Assembly: GCA_036558125.1 (NCBI GenBank)
Contig: DATBGE010000026.1
Span: forward strand, 1 to 64,000
Source: DATBGE01 sp036558125
GTDB taxonomy: Bacteria; Gemmatimonadota; Gemmatimonadetes; Gemmatimonadales; GWC2-71-9
Length of the DNA stretch: 64,000 nt
Reading direction: 5' to 3'
The notes under the pieces are model-generated. The model had not been told where the DNA came from, searched no databases, and saw only the letters and a program-made list of their open reading frames with translations. Position 1 is the stretch's first letter; each line of letters begins with the position of its first letter. Made by a program: the position numbers and the translations under genes. Positions 24,877-31,846 of this stretch are shown here, in pieces.

Positions 24877-25710
24877 ATGCAGTCGCCTCCTCTGGCTCTA
24901 GCGCACGGTGATCGCCGCTGGGCCCTCGGTGGTCGGCCGATTTCGATCGGCCGGCTAACCGAATGTGACGTCGTCCTGCAGGGCGACAAAGTGTCCCGCC
25001 GCCATGCGTGTGTGGTCTCGACCCCCAATGGTCCGCTGCTGGTAGACAGCAGCCGCCATGGTACCCTGGTCAACGGCGAGCAGATGCAGGCGCCCTGGCT
25101 CCTGGCCGAAGGGGACGCGGTGAAGGTCGGGGCATGGACACTTCAAGTGGTGCGGGCCGCGATGCGGGAAATCGATACCCGCCAGAACGCCCGATCTCGA
25201 TCGACGCTGGGCAAATGGAAGAGCTGGATCAGCCGATATGGCCCGTCGGAAGTGTTCGGTACCGTCGCGGCGGTGGGTGCTGCCAGCGCCGTTTCCCAGA
25301 CCACCGAAAGCACAATAGCCGCAGCCTACGCCGGCTCCCTCGCCGAAACCATGGTGTTCTACGGTACGATGGCGCTCCGGGAAACGATTACCGACGCGCA
25401 TCAGGCCGGAGCGGCTGGAAAGTCGTTCGGCCACAAAGACGTTCTTCGGATCCTGCGCAACTTGATCCTCGAATTCGGCGCGGCCGAGGCGCTCGATAGC
25501 GCCCTGATCCGGCCATTCTGCATGGGGATCGGAATCCAATTCCTGGGCGGGGCGCTGGGCGCGTTCGTGGGTAAGGTCGGCGCTGACTTGGCTTTCTATG
25601 GGCCGGTGCTGACGGTCTACGAGTGGCGGTTGGCGAGAACCCGGGTTGACGAGCGCGCTGAGCGGAGCCGGCGGACGACGGCGGGTGGGAGGCAGGTAAT
25701 TGAAGATTGA
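24877..25710 (+). CDS. FHA-domain protein with C-terminal membrane region
   Basis: 277 residues. The N-terminal 95 residues form a forkhead-associated domain that binds phosphothreonine. The conserved GR, SRRH and NG positions are present (SIGRLTECDVVL, KVSRRHACVV, LVNGEQ). From about residue 115 to 255 there are several hydrophobic segments rich in small residues (GTVAAVGAASAV, GALGAFVGKVGADLAFYG). I do not recognise this as a named family. It would place a phospho-signal reader on the inner membrane. No Ser/Thr kinase gene is nearby. The last codons, IED and stop, lie in a heptamer array. Confidence 0.75.
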   Translation: MQSPPLALAHGDRRWALGGRPISIGRLTECDVVLQGDKVSRRHACVVSTPNGPLLVDSSRHGTLVNGEQMQAPWLLAEGDAVKVGAWTLQVVRAAMREIDTRQNARSRSTLGKWKSWISRYGPSEVFGTVAAVGAASAVSQTTESTIAAAYAGSLAETMVFYGTMALRETITDAHQAGAAGKSFGHKDVLRILRNLILEFGAAEALDSALIRPFCMGIGIQFLGGALGAFVGKVGADLAFYGPVLTVYEWRLARTRVDERAERSRRTTAGGRQVIED

Positions 25711-25770
25711 AGATTGAAGATTGAAAACGCATTTGGTCAATTTTCAATTTGCAATCTTCAATCTTCAATT
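25698..25770. repeat. Inverted pair of ATTGAAG heptamer arrays
   Basis: The left arm (25699-25726) is ATTGAAG three times plus ATTGAAA. The right arm (25741-25768) is TTTTCAA, TTTGCAA, TCTTCAA and TCTTCAA. The 30-base arms are reverse complements at all but a few positions and enclose a 13-base loop. The left arm supplies the 3' end and stop codon of the FHA gene. The AT-rich arms stand out sharply from the surrounding GC-rich DNA. Confidence 0.85.
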
Positions 25771-25774
25771 CCTC

Positions 25775-26127
25775 TCACGGAATCGTCCCCGTCTGCCACA
25801 GCTGATAGACGGTCCCGCTGTAGTCATCCGAGATGAGGAGCGCGCCGGTTGAATCAACCGCCGTGTCCACCGGCCTCCCCCAGTAGTTATTCCCGTTGAG
25901 CCAGCCGGAAACGAAATTGTATTGCGGCCCGGGCCGCTGGCTCGGGTCCCAGGGGAAGTAGGCGATTTTGCCGCCTTGAAAGCCACCTGGACCGGTACCG
26001 TGACGTACGTTGTGGGCCCTGGCCCGAAGGCGTTGGCGGTGACCTGGTCTTGGGTAGTATCCGGGCCCGGCGGCTGGTCGGAATTACAAGCGATCAGCGC
26101 GACGCCGGCCAGGGCTGTGCGGAGTAG
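25775..26127 (-). pseudogene. Remnant of a sorbosone/glucose dehydrogenase-like lipoprotein gene
   Basis: On the - strand, frame one from 26127 reads a lipoprotein signal (LLRTALAGVALIAC) and a short linker but has no start codon after an upstream TAG. A different frame, from about 26030 to the TGA at 25775-25777, reads a typical C-terminus of PQQ-type sorbosone dehydrogenases (GKIAYFPWDP, GRPVDTAVDSTGALLISDDY). The roughly 300 catalytic residues between them are missing and the frames do not match. I read this as a gene that lost its middle and its start. The frame assignment is seen directly. The family call is by recognition. Confidence 0.65.
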
Positions 26128-26232
26128 CTAACGCAGGGTCCCGCGCTTGGAGATGGGAACGGCGAAGACGAACCCCAACACGGTATGACGTGGGTGCTCG
26201 TTTTTCCTGTGAGGAAACTCACTAGAATTGCC

Positions 26233-26294
26233 AATGCGGAAAGGCGGAATGGGGTGCCTGCTGGGGCCCTCAGCCCAATTCCGCCATTCCTCAT
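26233..26294. repeat. Imperfect long inverted repeat downstream of dcd
   Basis: Two arms of about 22 bases face each other. The left contains GGCGGAAT (26243-26250) and the right contains ATTCCGCC (26278-26285), with three mismatches over the rest. The right arm can be read as words ATTCCGCC, ATTCCTC and ATTCTCC. It lies just past the dcd stop on the - strand and could serve as its 3' end structure. The word GGCGGAATGGG recurs on the other side of dcd at about 26903. Between 26128 and 26232 I see only a short GTGAG/CTCAC dyad. Confidence 0.55.
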
Positions 26295-26302
26295 TCTCCA
26301 CT

Positions 26303-26881
26303 CTACAATTTCGGCAGGGTCACTCCAGTCTGCTTCTGATACTTCCCCGCTTTGTCCTTATAGCTCACTTCGCATATGTCGTCCTCGTCCGCCTCGAAGA
26401 ACAGTACCTGGCAGATCCCCTCGTTGGCGTAAATCCGGGCGGGCAAAGGGGTGGTGTTGGAGATTTCAAGCGTGACATGTCCTTCCCACTCCGGCTCGAA
26501 GGGCGTCACGTTGGTAATTATGCCGCACCGGGCGTACGTGCTCTTGCCTACGCAGATCGTCAAGACGTTGCGAGGGATCCGGAAGTACTCCACCGACCGG
26601 GCCAACGCGAAGCTGTTCGGAGGAACGATGCAGACTTCACCCTCGAACTCCACAAAACTCCGGCTGTCGAACTCCTTGGGATCGACGATCGCCGAAAGTA
26701 CGTTGGTGAAGATCTTGAACTCGGGGGCCACCCGCATGTCGTAGCCATAGGACGACACCCCGTAGGAGATCACCTTACGCCCATGGGCGTCCACCGAGCG
26801 GACCTGGCCCTGCACAAATGGGTCGATCATCCTGTGCTCCTGGGCCATGCGGCGGATCCAGCGGTCGGACTTGATGGACAT
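26303..26881 (-). CDS. dcd: dCTP deaminase
   Basis: A 192-residue trimeric dUTPase-fold enzyme that deaminates dCTP to dUTP for thymidylate supply. Recognisable motifs are SYGVSSYGYDMRV near residue 40, GKSTYARCGI mid-protein and the active-site stretch TPFEPEWEGHVTLE with the catalytic Glu. Whether it is also a dUTPase (bifunctional form) cannot be told from sequence alone. It is transcribed away from the nuo operon. Confidence 0.94.
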   Translation of the reverse strand: MSIKSDRWIRRMAQEHRMIDPFVQGQVRSVDAHGRKVISYGVSSYGYDMRVAPEFKIFTNVLSAIVDPKEFDSRSFVEFEGEVCIVPPNSFALARSVEYFRIPRNVLTICVGKSTYARCGIITNVTPFEPEWEGHVTLEISNTTPLPARIYANEGICQVLFFEADEDDICEVSYKDKAGKYQKQTGVTLPKL

Positions 26882-26949
26882 AGTGTGGGCGGACAGGCGT
26901 GAGGCGGAATGGGCGGACGGAGCAGGTTCCGTCCCCGTGGACGGGCGAC

Positions 26950-26979
26950 AATATAGAGGGTGTTGAGGGCCCGTGGCAC
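26950..26979 (-). promoter_or_regulatory. Probable promoter of dcd
   Basis: Read on the - strand, GTGCCA (26974-26979) and TATATT (26950-26955) are 18 bp apart. The expected start near 26943 gives a leader of about 60 nt. That leader contains GC-rich words related to GGCGGA (26887-26917) that resemble a decayed heptamer array. Confidence 0.4.
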
Positions 26980-27033
26980 TCCGAACCCGAGGCTACCGTT
27001 CATCCTTGGCGGACATTAACTTATCCGCCTGCA

Positions 27034-27049
27034 CGTGAATCTTTTCACG
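27034..27049 (+). promoter_or_regulatory. Small hairpin in the nuoA leader
   Basis: CGTGAA at 27034-27039 pairs with TTCACG at 27044-27049 around TCTT, 16 bp before the nuoA ATG. No convincing promoter hexamers are visible for nuoA in 26980-27033. The hairpin role is unknown. Confidence 0.25.
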
Positions 27050-27065
27050 AATCGGGGCTTCAGCG

Positions 27066-27431
27066 ATGCTCCAACCGTACATCCCGTTGTTGCTCATTAT
27101 CGCGCTCGTCATCGCGAACGCGATCCTCATGCTGGCGGTTTCCCACATTTTCTCGACCTACCGCCGCACCCCGGGGAAGATCGCTCCCTATGAGTCCGGC
27201 ATGCCCGTTCTGGGGCAGGCCCGCGAGCGTTTCTCGGTCAAGTTCTACCTCGTCGCGATGCTGTTTATCGTTTTTGATATCGAAACTGTCTTCATGCTTC
27301 CATGGGCGGCCGCCTTCCAGCAGCTGAAGGAGATCCGCGGTCTCCTGCTGGTGGAAATGTTCGTGTTCGTCGTGATTCTCGCGGTCGGATACGTCTACGT
27401 CTGGAAGCGGGGAGCCTTGGAATGGAATTGA
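27066..27431 (+). CDS. nuoA: NADH-quinone oxidoreductase subunit A
   Basis: A 121-residue complex I membrane subunit with three hydrophobic segments. The conserved loop between helices 1 and 2 shows YESGMPVLGQARERFSVKFY, which lines the quinone channel near NuoD. FIVFDIETVFMLPWA is the typical second helix. It opens a 14-gene nuo operon in the standard A-to-N order and overlaps nuoB by 10 bp. Confidence 0.96.
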   Translation: MLQPYIPLLLIIALVIANAILMLAVSHIFSTYRRTPGKIAPYESGMPVLGQARERFSVKFYLVAMLFIVFDIETVFMLPWAAAFQQLKEIRGLLLVEMFVFVVILAVGYVYVWKRGALEWN

Positions 27432-28039
27432 CCGAACCCGGCGAGCCGCTCACTGCCGAGGTATCCGGGGTCTCCCCCAATTGGGTGACCGCCAAGCTGA
27501 GCGATCTCACCAACTGGGCCCGCAAGAATTCGCTGTGGCCGATGCCGTTTGGGACGGCCTGTTGTGCTATCGAGTTCATGGCCACCGCCGCCAGCCGCTA
27601 CGACATCGCGCGGTTCGGGATGGAGCGGCAGGCTTTCTCACCTCGCCAGTCGGACGTCTTGATCTGCGCCGGCCGGCTCCCCTTCAAGCTCGCTCCGGTC
27701 ATTCGCCGGATCTGGGACCAGATGCCCCAGCCCAAGTGGTGCATCTCGATGGGCGCCTGCGCCTCGACCGGCGGCATCTTCGATACCTACACGATGGTGC
27801 AGGGAATCGATACGATCGTGCCGGTAGACGTTTACGTCCCAGGCTGCCCACCCCGTCCCGAGGGCCTGCTCTACGGGATCCTGCTGCTTCAGAAGAAGAT
27901 CTCGGGCGAGAGCATCACCGATGACGACCTCCGCCAGGAGCACACCGTGGGTCCCCAGGGATTGTTCCTTCCGGCCAACCGGATCGACGAGCTGTCGGAA
28001 CCGTTCGGTAATTCGGTGCACCAGACGAGGTCGGCGTGA
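27422..28039 (+). CDS. nuoB: NADH-quinone oxidoreductase subunit B
   Basis: A 205-residue subunit holding the terminal N2 4Fe-4S cluster beside the quinone site. The four ligands are the adjacent C47 and C48 (GTACCAIEFM), C113 (SMGACASTGG) and C142 (YVPGCPPRPE). ATG 27422 overlaps nuoA. The longer frame from 27302 is nuoA sequence. The stop overlaps the GTG of nuoC. Confidence 0.96.
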   Translation: MELTEPGEPLTAEVSGVSPNWVTAKLSDLTNWARKNSLWPMPFGTACCAIEFMATAASRYDIARFGMERQAFSPRQSDVLICAGRLPFKLAPVIRRIWDQMPQPKWCISMGACASTGGIFDTYTMVQGIDTIVPVDVYVPGCPPRPEGLLYGILLLQKKISGESITDDDLRQEHTVGPQGLFLPANRIDELSEPFGNSVHQTRSA

Positions 28040-28665
28040 GCCTCGGGCGCGCCGAGCCGTCGGCCTCGATTCAGGCGCTGAGGTCCCGCTTCGGAGCCTC
28101 GGTCTTGCGGCACGAGGTCTCCTGCGGAGACACGATCGTCTACCTCGCGCGCGACCGGGCTCACGAAATCCTGGCCTGGCTCAAGGACGATCCGGCCCAG
28201 CGTTTCGATTATCTCACCGACGTGACCGCGGTCGAATACCGAGACATGGAACGGCCGCTCGAAGTCGTCTACCAGCTCCGCTCCCTCGACCGGAAGGCCG
28301 ACCTGCGCTGCAAGATCGAGCTCGACAAGCGGGCTCACCTCGAGGTCGATTCGGTTTTCGACCTGTGGAAGGGCGCCGATTGGCTGGAGCGCGAGGTCTT
28401 CGACATGTTCGGCGTCTCCTTCCGCGGTCATCCGGACCTGCGCCGCATCCTTATGTGGGAGACCTATTCGGAGGGCTTCCCGCTGCGGAAGGACTTCCCG
28501 CTCCGCGGCCACTTCAGCCGGGCGGAGCAGACCAGGCAGGCCCTCGCCGCGAACCCCGAAGCGCACTACTCCCTGGAAGAATTGAGCATCGTCGAGTCCT
28601 ATCATGAGTTGCCGGCCGACGTGCGGGAGCGGCTGAGCCGGGGCGAACGGGGGACTCTGCGATGA
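28036..28665 (+). CDS. nuoC: NADH-quinone oxidoreductase subunit C
   Basis: A 209-residue peripheral-arm subunit. The family signature is WLEREVFDMFGVSFRGHPDLRRIL, followed by EGFPLRKDFPLRG. It is separate from nuoD, not fused as in E. coli. The C-terminal 40 residues after the core are a variable extension. GTG 28036 overlaps the nuoB stop and the 3' end overlaps nuoD by 4 bp. Confidence 0.95.
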   Translation: MSLGRAEPSASIQALRSRFGASVLRHEVSCGDTIVYLARDRAHEILAWLKDDPAQRFDYLTDVTAVEYRDMERPLEVVYQLRSLDRKADLRCKIELDKRAHLEVDSVFDLWKGADWLEREVFDMFGVSFRGHPDLRRILMWETYSEGFPLRKDFPLRGHFSRAEQTRQALAANPEAHYSLEELSIVESYHELPADVRERLSRGERGTLR

Positions 28666-29957
28666 GCCTGCGCACCGTCGAAATGGCGCTCAGCACCCCG
28701 GGTCTCGACGCCCAGGGGAACGTGCGGAAAGTCCCGCTCGGCATCCAGCTGCCCAAGGTGCCCGAGCCATCCGACGAGATGAACGCCGAGCACATGCTGA
28801 TCAACCTGGGTCCCCAGCATCCGGCGACTCATGGCGTGCTGCGGCTGGTGGTCGAGCTCGACGGCGAGACCGTGATCCGCGTGGTGCCGCACGTCGGTTA
28901 CCTGCACAGCGGGTTCGAGAAGCTCGGCGAGTACCGGCACTACAACCAGATCGTGCCGCTCACCGACCGGACCGACTACCTGTCGCCCATGGCCAACAAC
29001 GTCTGTCTGGCGTTGGCGGCCGAGAAGCTGATGGGGATCGAAATCACCGAGCGGTGCACGGTGCTGCGGGTGATCGCCTGTGAAATGAGCCGGATCATTT
29101 CCCACCTGGTCTGGCTGGGAACCACCGGCATTGATATCGGAGCCTACACTCCGTTCCTCTGGACCTTCCAGCAACGGGAACGGATCTACAACCTGCAGGA
29201 AGCGTGGACTGGTGCCCGGCTCACGACCAGCCTGACTCGCGTGGGCGGCCTCATGGCCGACATTCCCGACGGTTGGGAAGGGGGACTCTCCGAGTTTTGC
29301 CGCACCTTCCCCCGGACTCTCGATGACGTGGACCGGATGTTCACCCGGAACGCCATCTGGATCGGGCGGACTCAGAACGTGGGATCGATCAGTCCCGAGG
29401 ACGCGATCAACTACTCGCTATCGGGACCGATGCTGCGGTCCGCCGGGGTCGCCTACGACGTGCGGAAGGATCGCCCCTACCTGGGCTACGAGAACTACGA
29501 CTTCGACGTGCCCGTCGGTGAGCACGGCGACTGTTACGATCGGTATATCGTCCGCATGGAAGAGATGCGACAGTCGGTTCGCATCCTGGAGCAAGCCCTG
29601 GCGCGCCTCGAGCGACTCAAGGGCGCTCCCATCAACGTGTCGGACCCGCGGCTGATCCTGCCCCCCAAATCGCGCGCGATGAGCGACATGGAAGCCATGA
29701 TCTTCCACTTCAAGCAGGTGATGGAGGGTGTGAAGGCGCCCGTGGGCGAAGCCTACATGGGGATCGAGAACCCCAAGGGCGAGCTGGGCTACTACTTCGT
29801 GTCGGACGGCACAGCCAAACCGGTGCGTTGGCGGATCCGTCCCCCGTCTTTCATCAACCTGGCCTGCCTGCCCAAGCTCTGCGAGGGCGTGCTCTTGTCC
29901 GACGTGATCGCGATCAACGCCAGCGTGGACATCGTCATGGGAGAGATCGACCGATGA
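28662..29957 (+). CDS. nuoD: NADH-quinone oxidoreductase subunit D
   Basis: A 431-residue subunit related to the NiFe-hydrogenase large subunit. It forms the quinone pocket with NuoB. LGPQHPATHGVLRLV near residue 47 contains the quinone-contacting His. The conserved HVGYLHSGFEKL and EAYMGIENPKGELGYY follow. The hydrogenase metal-binding cysteines are absent, as expected. It overlaps nuoC and nuoE by 4 bp each. Confidence 0.96.
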   Translation: MSLRTVEMALSTPGLDAQGNVRKVPLGIQLPKVPEPSDEMNAEHMLINLGPQHPATHGVLRLVVELDGETVIRVVPHVGYLHSGFEKLGEYRHYNQIVPLTDRTDYLSPMANNVCLALAAEKLMGIEITERCTVLRVIACEMSRIISHLVWLGTTGIDIGAYTPFLWTFQQRERIYNLQEAWTGARLTTSLTRVGGLMADIPDGWEGGLSEFCRTFPRTLDDVDRMFTRNAIWIGRTQNVGSISPEDAINYSLSGPMLRSAGVAYDVRKDRPYLGYENYDFDVPVGEHGDCYDRYIVRMEEMRQSVRILEQALARLERLKGAPINVSDPRLILPPKSRAMSDMEAMIFHFKQVMEGVKAPVGEAYMGIENPKGELGYYFVSDGTAKPVRWRIRPPSFINLACLPKLCEGVLLSDVIAINASVDIVMGEIDR

Positions 29958-30457
29958 GCTCGGCGCACGTCGAGGAGGAACACCAGCCGGTCTTCGTGGG
30001 GGAGGCGCGCGAGGAGCTCGAGGCGCTGTTCCCCAATTTCCCGACGAAGATGGCCTGCCTGCTGCCCGCGTTGTGGATTGTCCAGCGGCGGCGCGGTTGG
30101 ATTTCCGAAGGCGCGATCACCGAGGTGGCCGAGGTGCTCGGTCTCACCCCCGCCTATGTGAAGGGCGTGGTGACCTTCTACACGATGTACCACACTCACC
30201 CCGTCGGCCGGCACTTCATTCAAGTCTGTACCACGTCGCCCTGTAACATTTGCGGCGCGGAGGATGTGGTGAAGGCCTTTCTCAAGCACACCGGCTGCGG
30301 CGAACTGGGGGCAACCAGTGCCGATGGCCGGTTTACCATGATCGAGGTCGAATGTCTCGGGGCCTGCGGGTTCGCCACCCCCGTGCTGATCGATGACGAC
30401 TTTATCGAAGGTGTAACTCCGGAGCGGGTGCCGGGCATTCTCCAGGGGTACAAGTAA
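29954..30457 (+). CDS. nuoE: NADH-quinone oxidoreductase subunit E
   Basis: A 167-residue thioredoxin-like subunit with the off-path 2Fe-2S cluster N1a. Ligands are the Cys pair in CTTSPCNICG and the later pair in CLGACG. VKGVVTFYTMYHTHPVGRH is the usual preceding segment. ATG 29954 overlaps the nuoD stop. The upstream in-frame extension from 29828 is inside nuoD. Confidence 0.95.
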   Translation: MSSAHVEEEHQPVFVGEAREELEALFPNFPTKMACLLPALWIVQRRRGWISEGAITEVAEVLGLTPAYVKGVVTFYTMYHTHPVGRHFIQVCTTSPCNICGAEDVVKAFLKHTGCGELGATSADGRFTMIEVECLGACGFATPVLIDDDFIEGVTPERVPGILQGYK

Positions 30458-31761
30458 TGGGATTTCCCCATCCCAGTCATCCCAAAGAAGAGCCGGTTCT
30501 CTCCCGCTACTTCGGAGACGCGGGCGCGCGCAGCTTCGACGGCTGGGTAAAGCGCGGCGGCTACGAAGGGCTGAAGAAGGCGTTGGGCATGACGCCCGAG
30601 GCCGTGATCGAGGAGATCAAGAACTCGGGACTGCGCGGGCGCGGCGGGGCCGGGTTCCCGACCGGCCTCAAGTGGTCGTTCATGCCCAAGAACAGCGGCA
30701 AGCCGCACTACCTCTGCTGCAACGCCGACGAATCGGAGCCCGGCACCTTCAAGGATCGGGAGATCATGCGGTGGACGCCTCACGCGCTGCTCGAAGGCTG
30801 CGCGCTGGCCTGCCACGCGATCAGTGCCGAACGAGGCTACATCTACATCCGGGGCGAGTTCACCGTCGAGCACAAGATTCTCGAGGGTGCCATCAAGGAG
30901 GCGTACGACAAGGGCGCGCTCGGCGCCAACGCCTTCGGCAGCGGGAAGCGGATCGACCTGGTGCTGTTCCGGGGCGCCGGCGCCTACATCTGCGGTGAAG
31001 AAACCGCCCTGATGAACTCCATCGAGGGCCGTCGCGGCAATCCCCGCATCAAGCCGCCGTTCCCCGCCGCGGCAGGTGTCTTCGGGATGCCGACGACGAT
31101 CAACAACGTGGAGACGCTGGTCGCAACACCGCACATCATCATGCGGGGCGCCGAGTGGTACAAGAGCCTGTGCCGAGGCAATCCCAAGAGTACCGGCACC
31201 AAGTTGATTTCGGTCTGCGGCCACGTGCAGCGGCCGGGCAACTACGAAGTGGTGATGGGCAGCTCCATGAAGGAGCTGATCTACGAGATGGCGGGCGGCA
31301 TGCGGCCGGGCCGTACCCTGAAGGCGGTGATCCCTGGTGGCTCGTCGGTGCCCATCATGACGGCGGCCGAGGTGGAAGACTGCCAGCTCGACTATGAAGG
31401 GGTGGCTGCCAAGGGCTCGATGCTCGGCTCGGGTGGCATGATCGTCATGGACGATTCCACCGACCTCGTCTACCAGATCATGCGGCTGGCGCGCTTCTAC
31501 GCCCACGAATCCTGCGCTCAATGCACCCAGTGCCGCGAAGGCACCGCGTGGACCACCAGGATTCTGGAGCGCATGCTGGCAGGGAAGGGACGGATCGAGG
31601 ATCTGGATCTCCTGCTCGACTTGTCAGACAACATGACCGGCAAGACGATCTGCGTGCTGAGCGATTCCTGCGCCGCGCCGGTCGTCAGCGGGATCAAGAA
31701 GTTCCGCGGCGAGTTCGAGGCGTACGTGAGTGGAAACCGAAAGACTGCCGTCGCTGTTTAG
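30457..31761 (+). CDS. nuoF: NADH-quinone oxidoreductase subunit F
   Basis: A 434-residue subunit that accepts hydride from NADH onto FMN and passes electrons to cluster N3. GLRGRGGAGFPTGLKW binds FMN/NADH, and CNADESEPGTFKDRE is a second nucleotide segment. ESCAQCTQCREG supplies three ligands of the 4Fe-4S cluster, and the fourth Cys comes later (LSDSCAAP). The stop is followed by a heptamer hairpin that separates it from nuoG. Confidence 0.96.
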   Translation: MGFPHPSHPKEEPVLSRYFGDAGARSFDGWVKRGGYEGLKKALGMTPEAVIEEIKNSGLRGRGGAGFPTGLKWSFMPKNSGKPHYLCCNADESEPGTFKDREIMRWTPHALLEGCALACHAISAERGYIYIRGEFTVEHKILEGAIKEAYDKGALGANAFGSGKRIDLVLFRGAGAYICGEETALMNSIEGRRGNPRIKPPFPAAAGVFGMPTTINNVETLVATPHIIMRGAEWYKSLCRGNPKSTGTKLISVCGHVQRPGNYEVVMGSSMKELIYEMAGGMRPGRTLKAVIPGGSSVPIMTAAEVEDCQLDYEGVAAKGSMLGSGGMIVMDDSTDLVYQIMRLARFYAHESCAQCTQCREGTAWTTRILERMLAGKGRIEDLDLLLDLSDNMTGKTICVLSDSCAAPVVSGIKKFRGEFEAYVSGNRKTAVAV

Positions 31762-31764
31762 TCG

Positions 31765-31831
31765 CCGTAAGCCATAAGCCCTAAGCCCTAAGCAGCAACC
31801 GGAAGCGCCTAAGGCTTATGGCTTAAGGCGC
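31765..31831. repeat. Inverted pair of heptamer arrays between nuoF and nuoG
   Basis: The left arm (31765-31792) is four exact seven-base words: CCGTAAG, CCATAAG, CCCTAAG and CCCTAAG. The right arm (31808-31828) is CCTAAGG, CTTATGG and CTTAAGG, close to the reverse complement. The loop is about 15 bases. It sits in the only real gap inside an otherwise tightly packed operon, 3 bp after the nuoF stop. Confidence 0.85.
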
Positions 31832-31846
31832 GAACCCTGAAGCGGA

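Noticed and set aside
25698..25770. Possible CRISPR-like array
   Set aside because: The units are 7 bases with no spacers and face each other in inverted arms. No cas genes are nearby.
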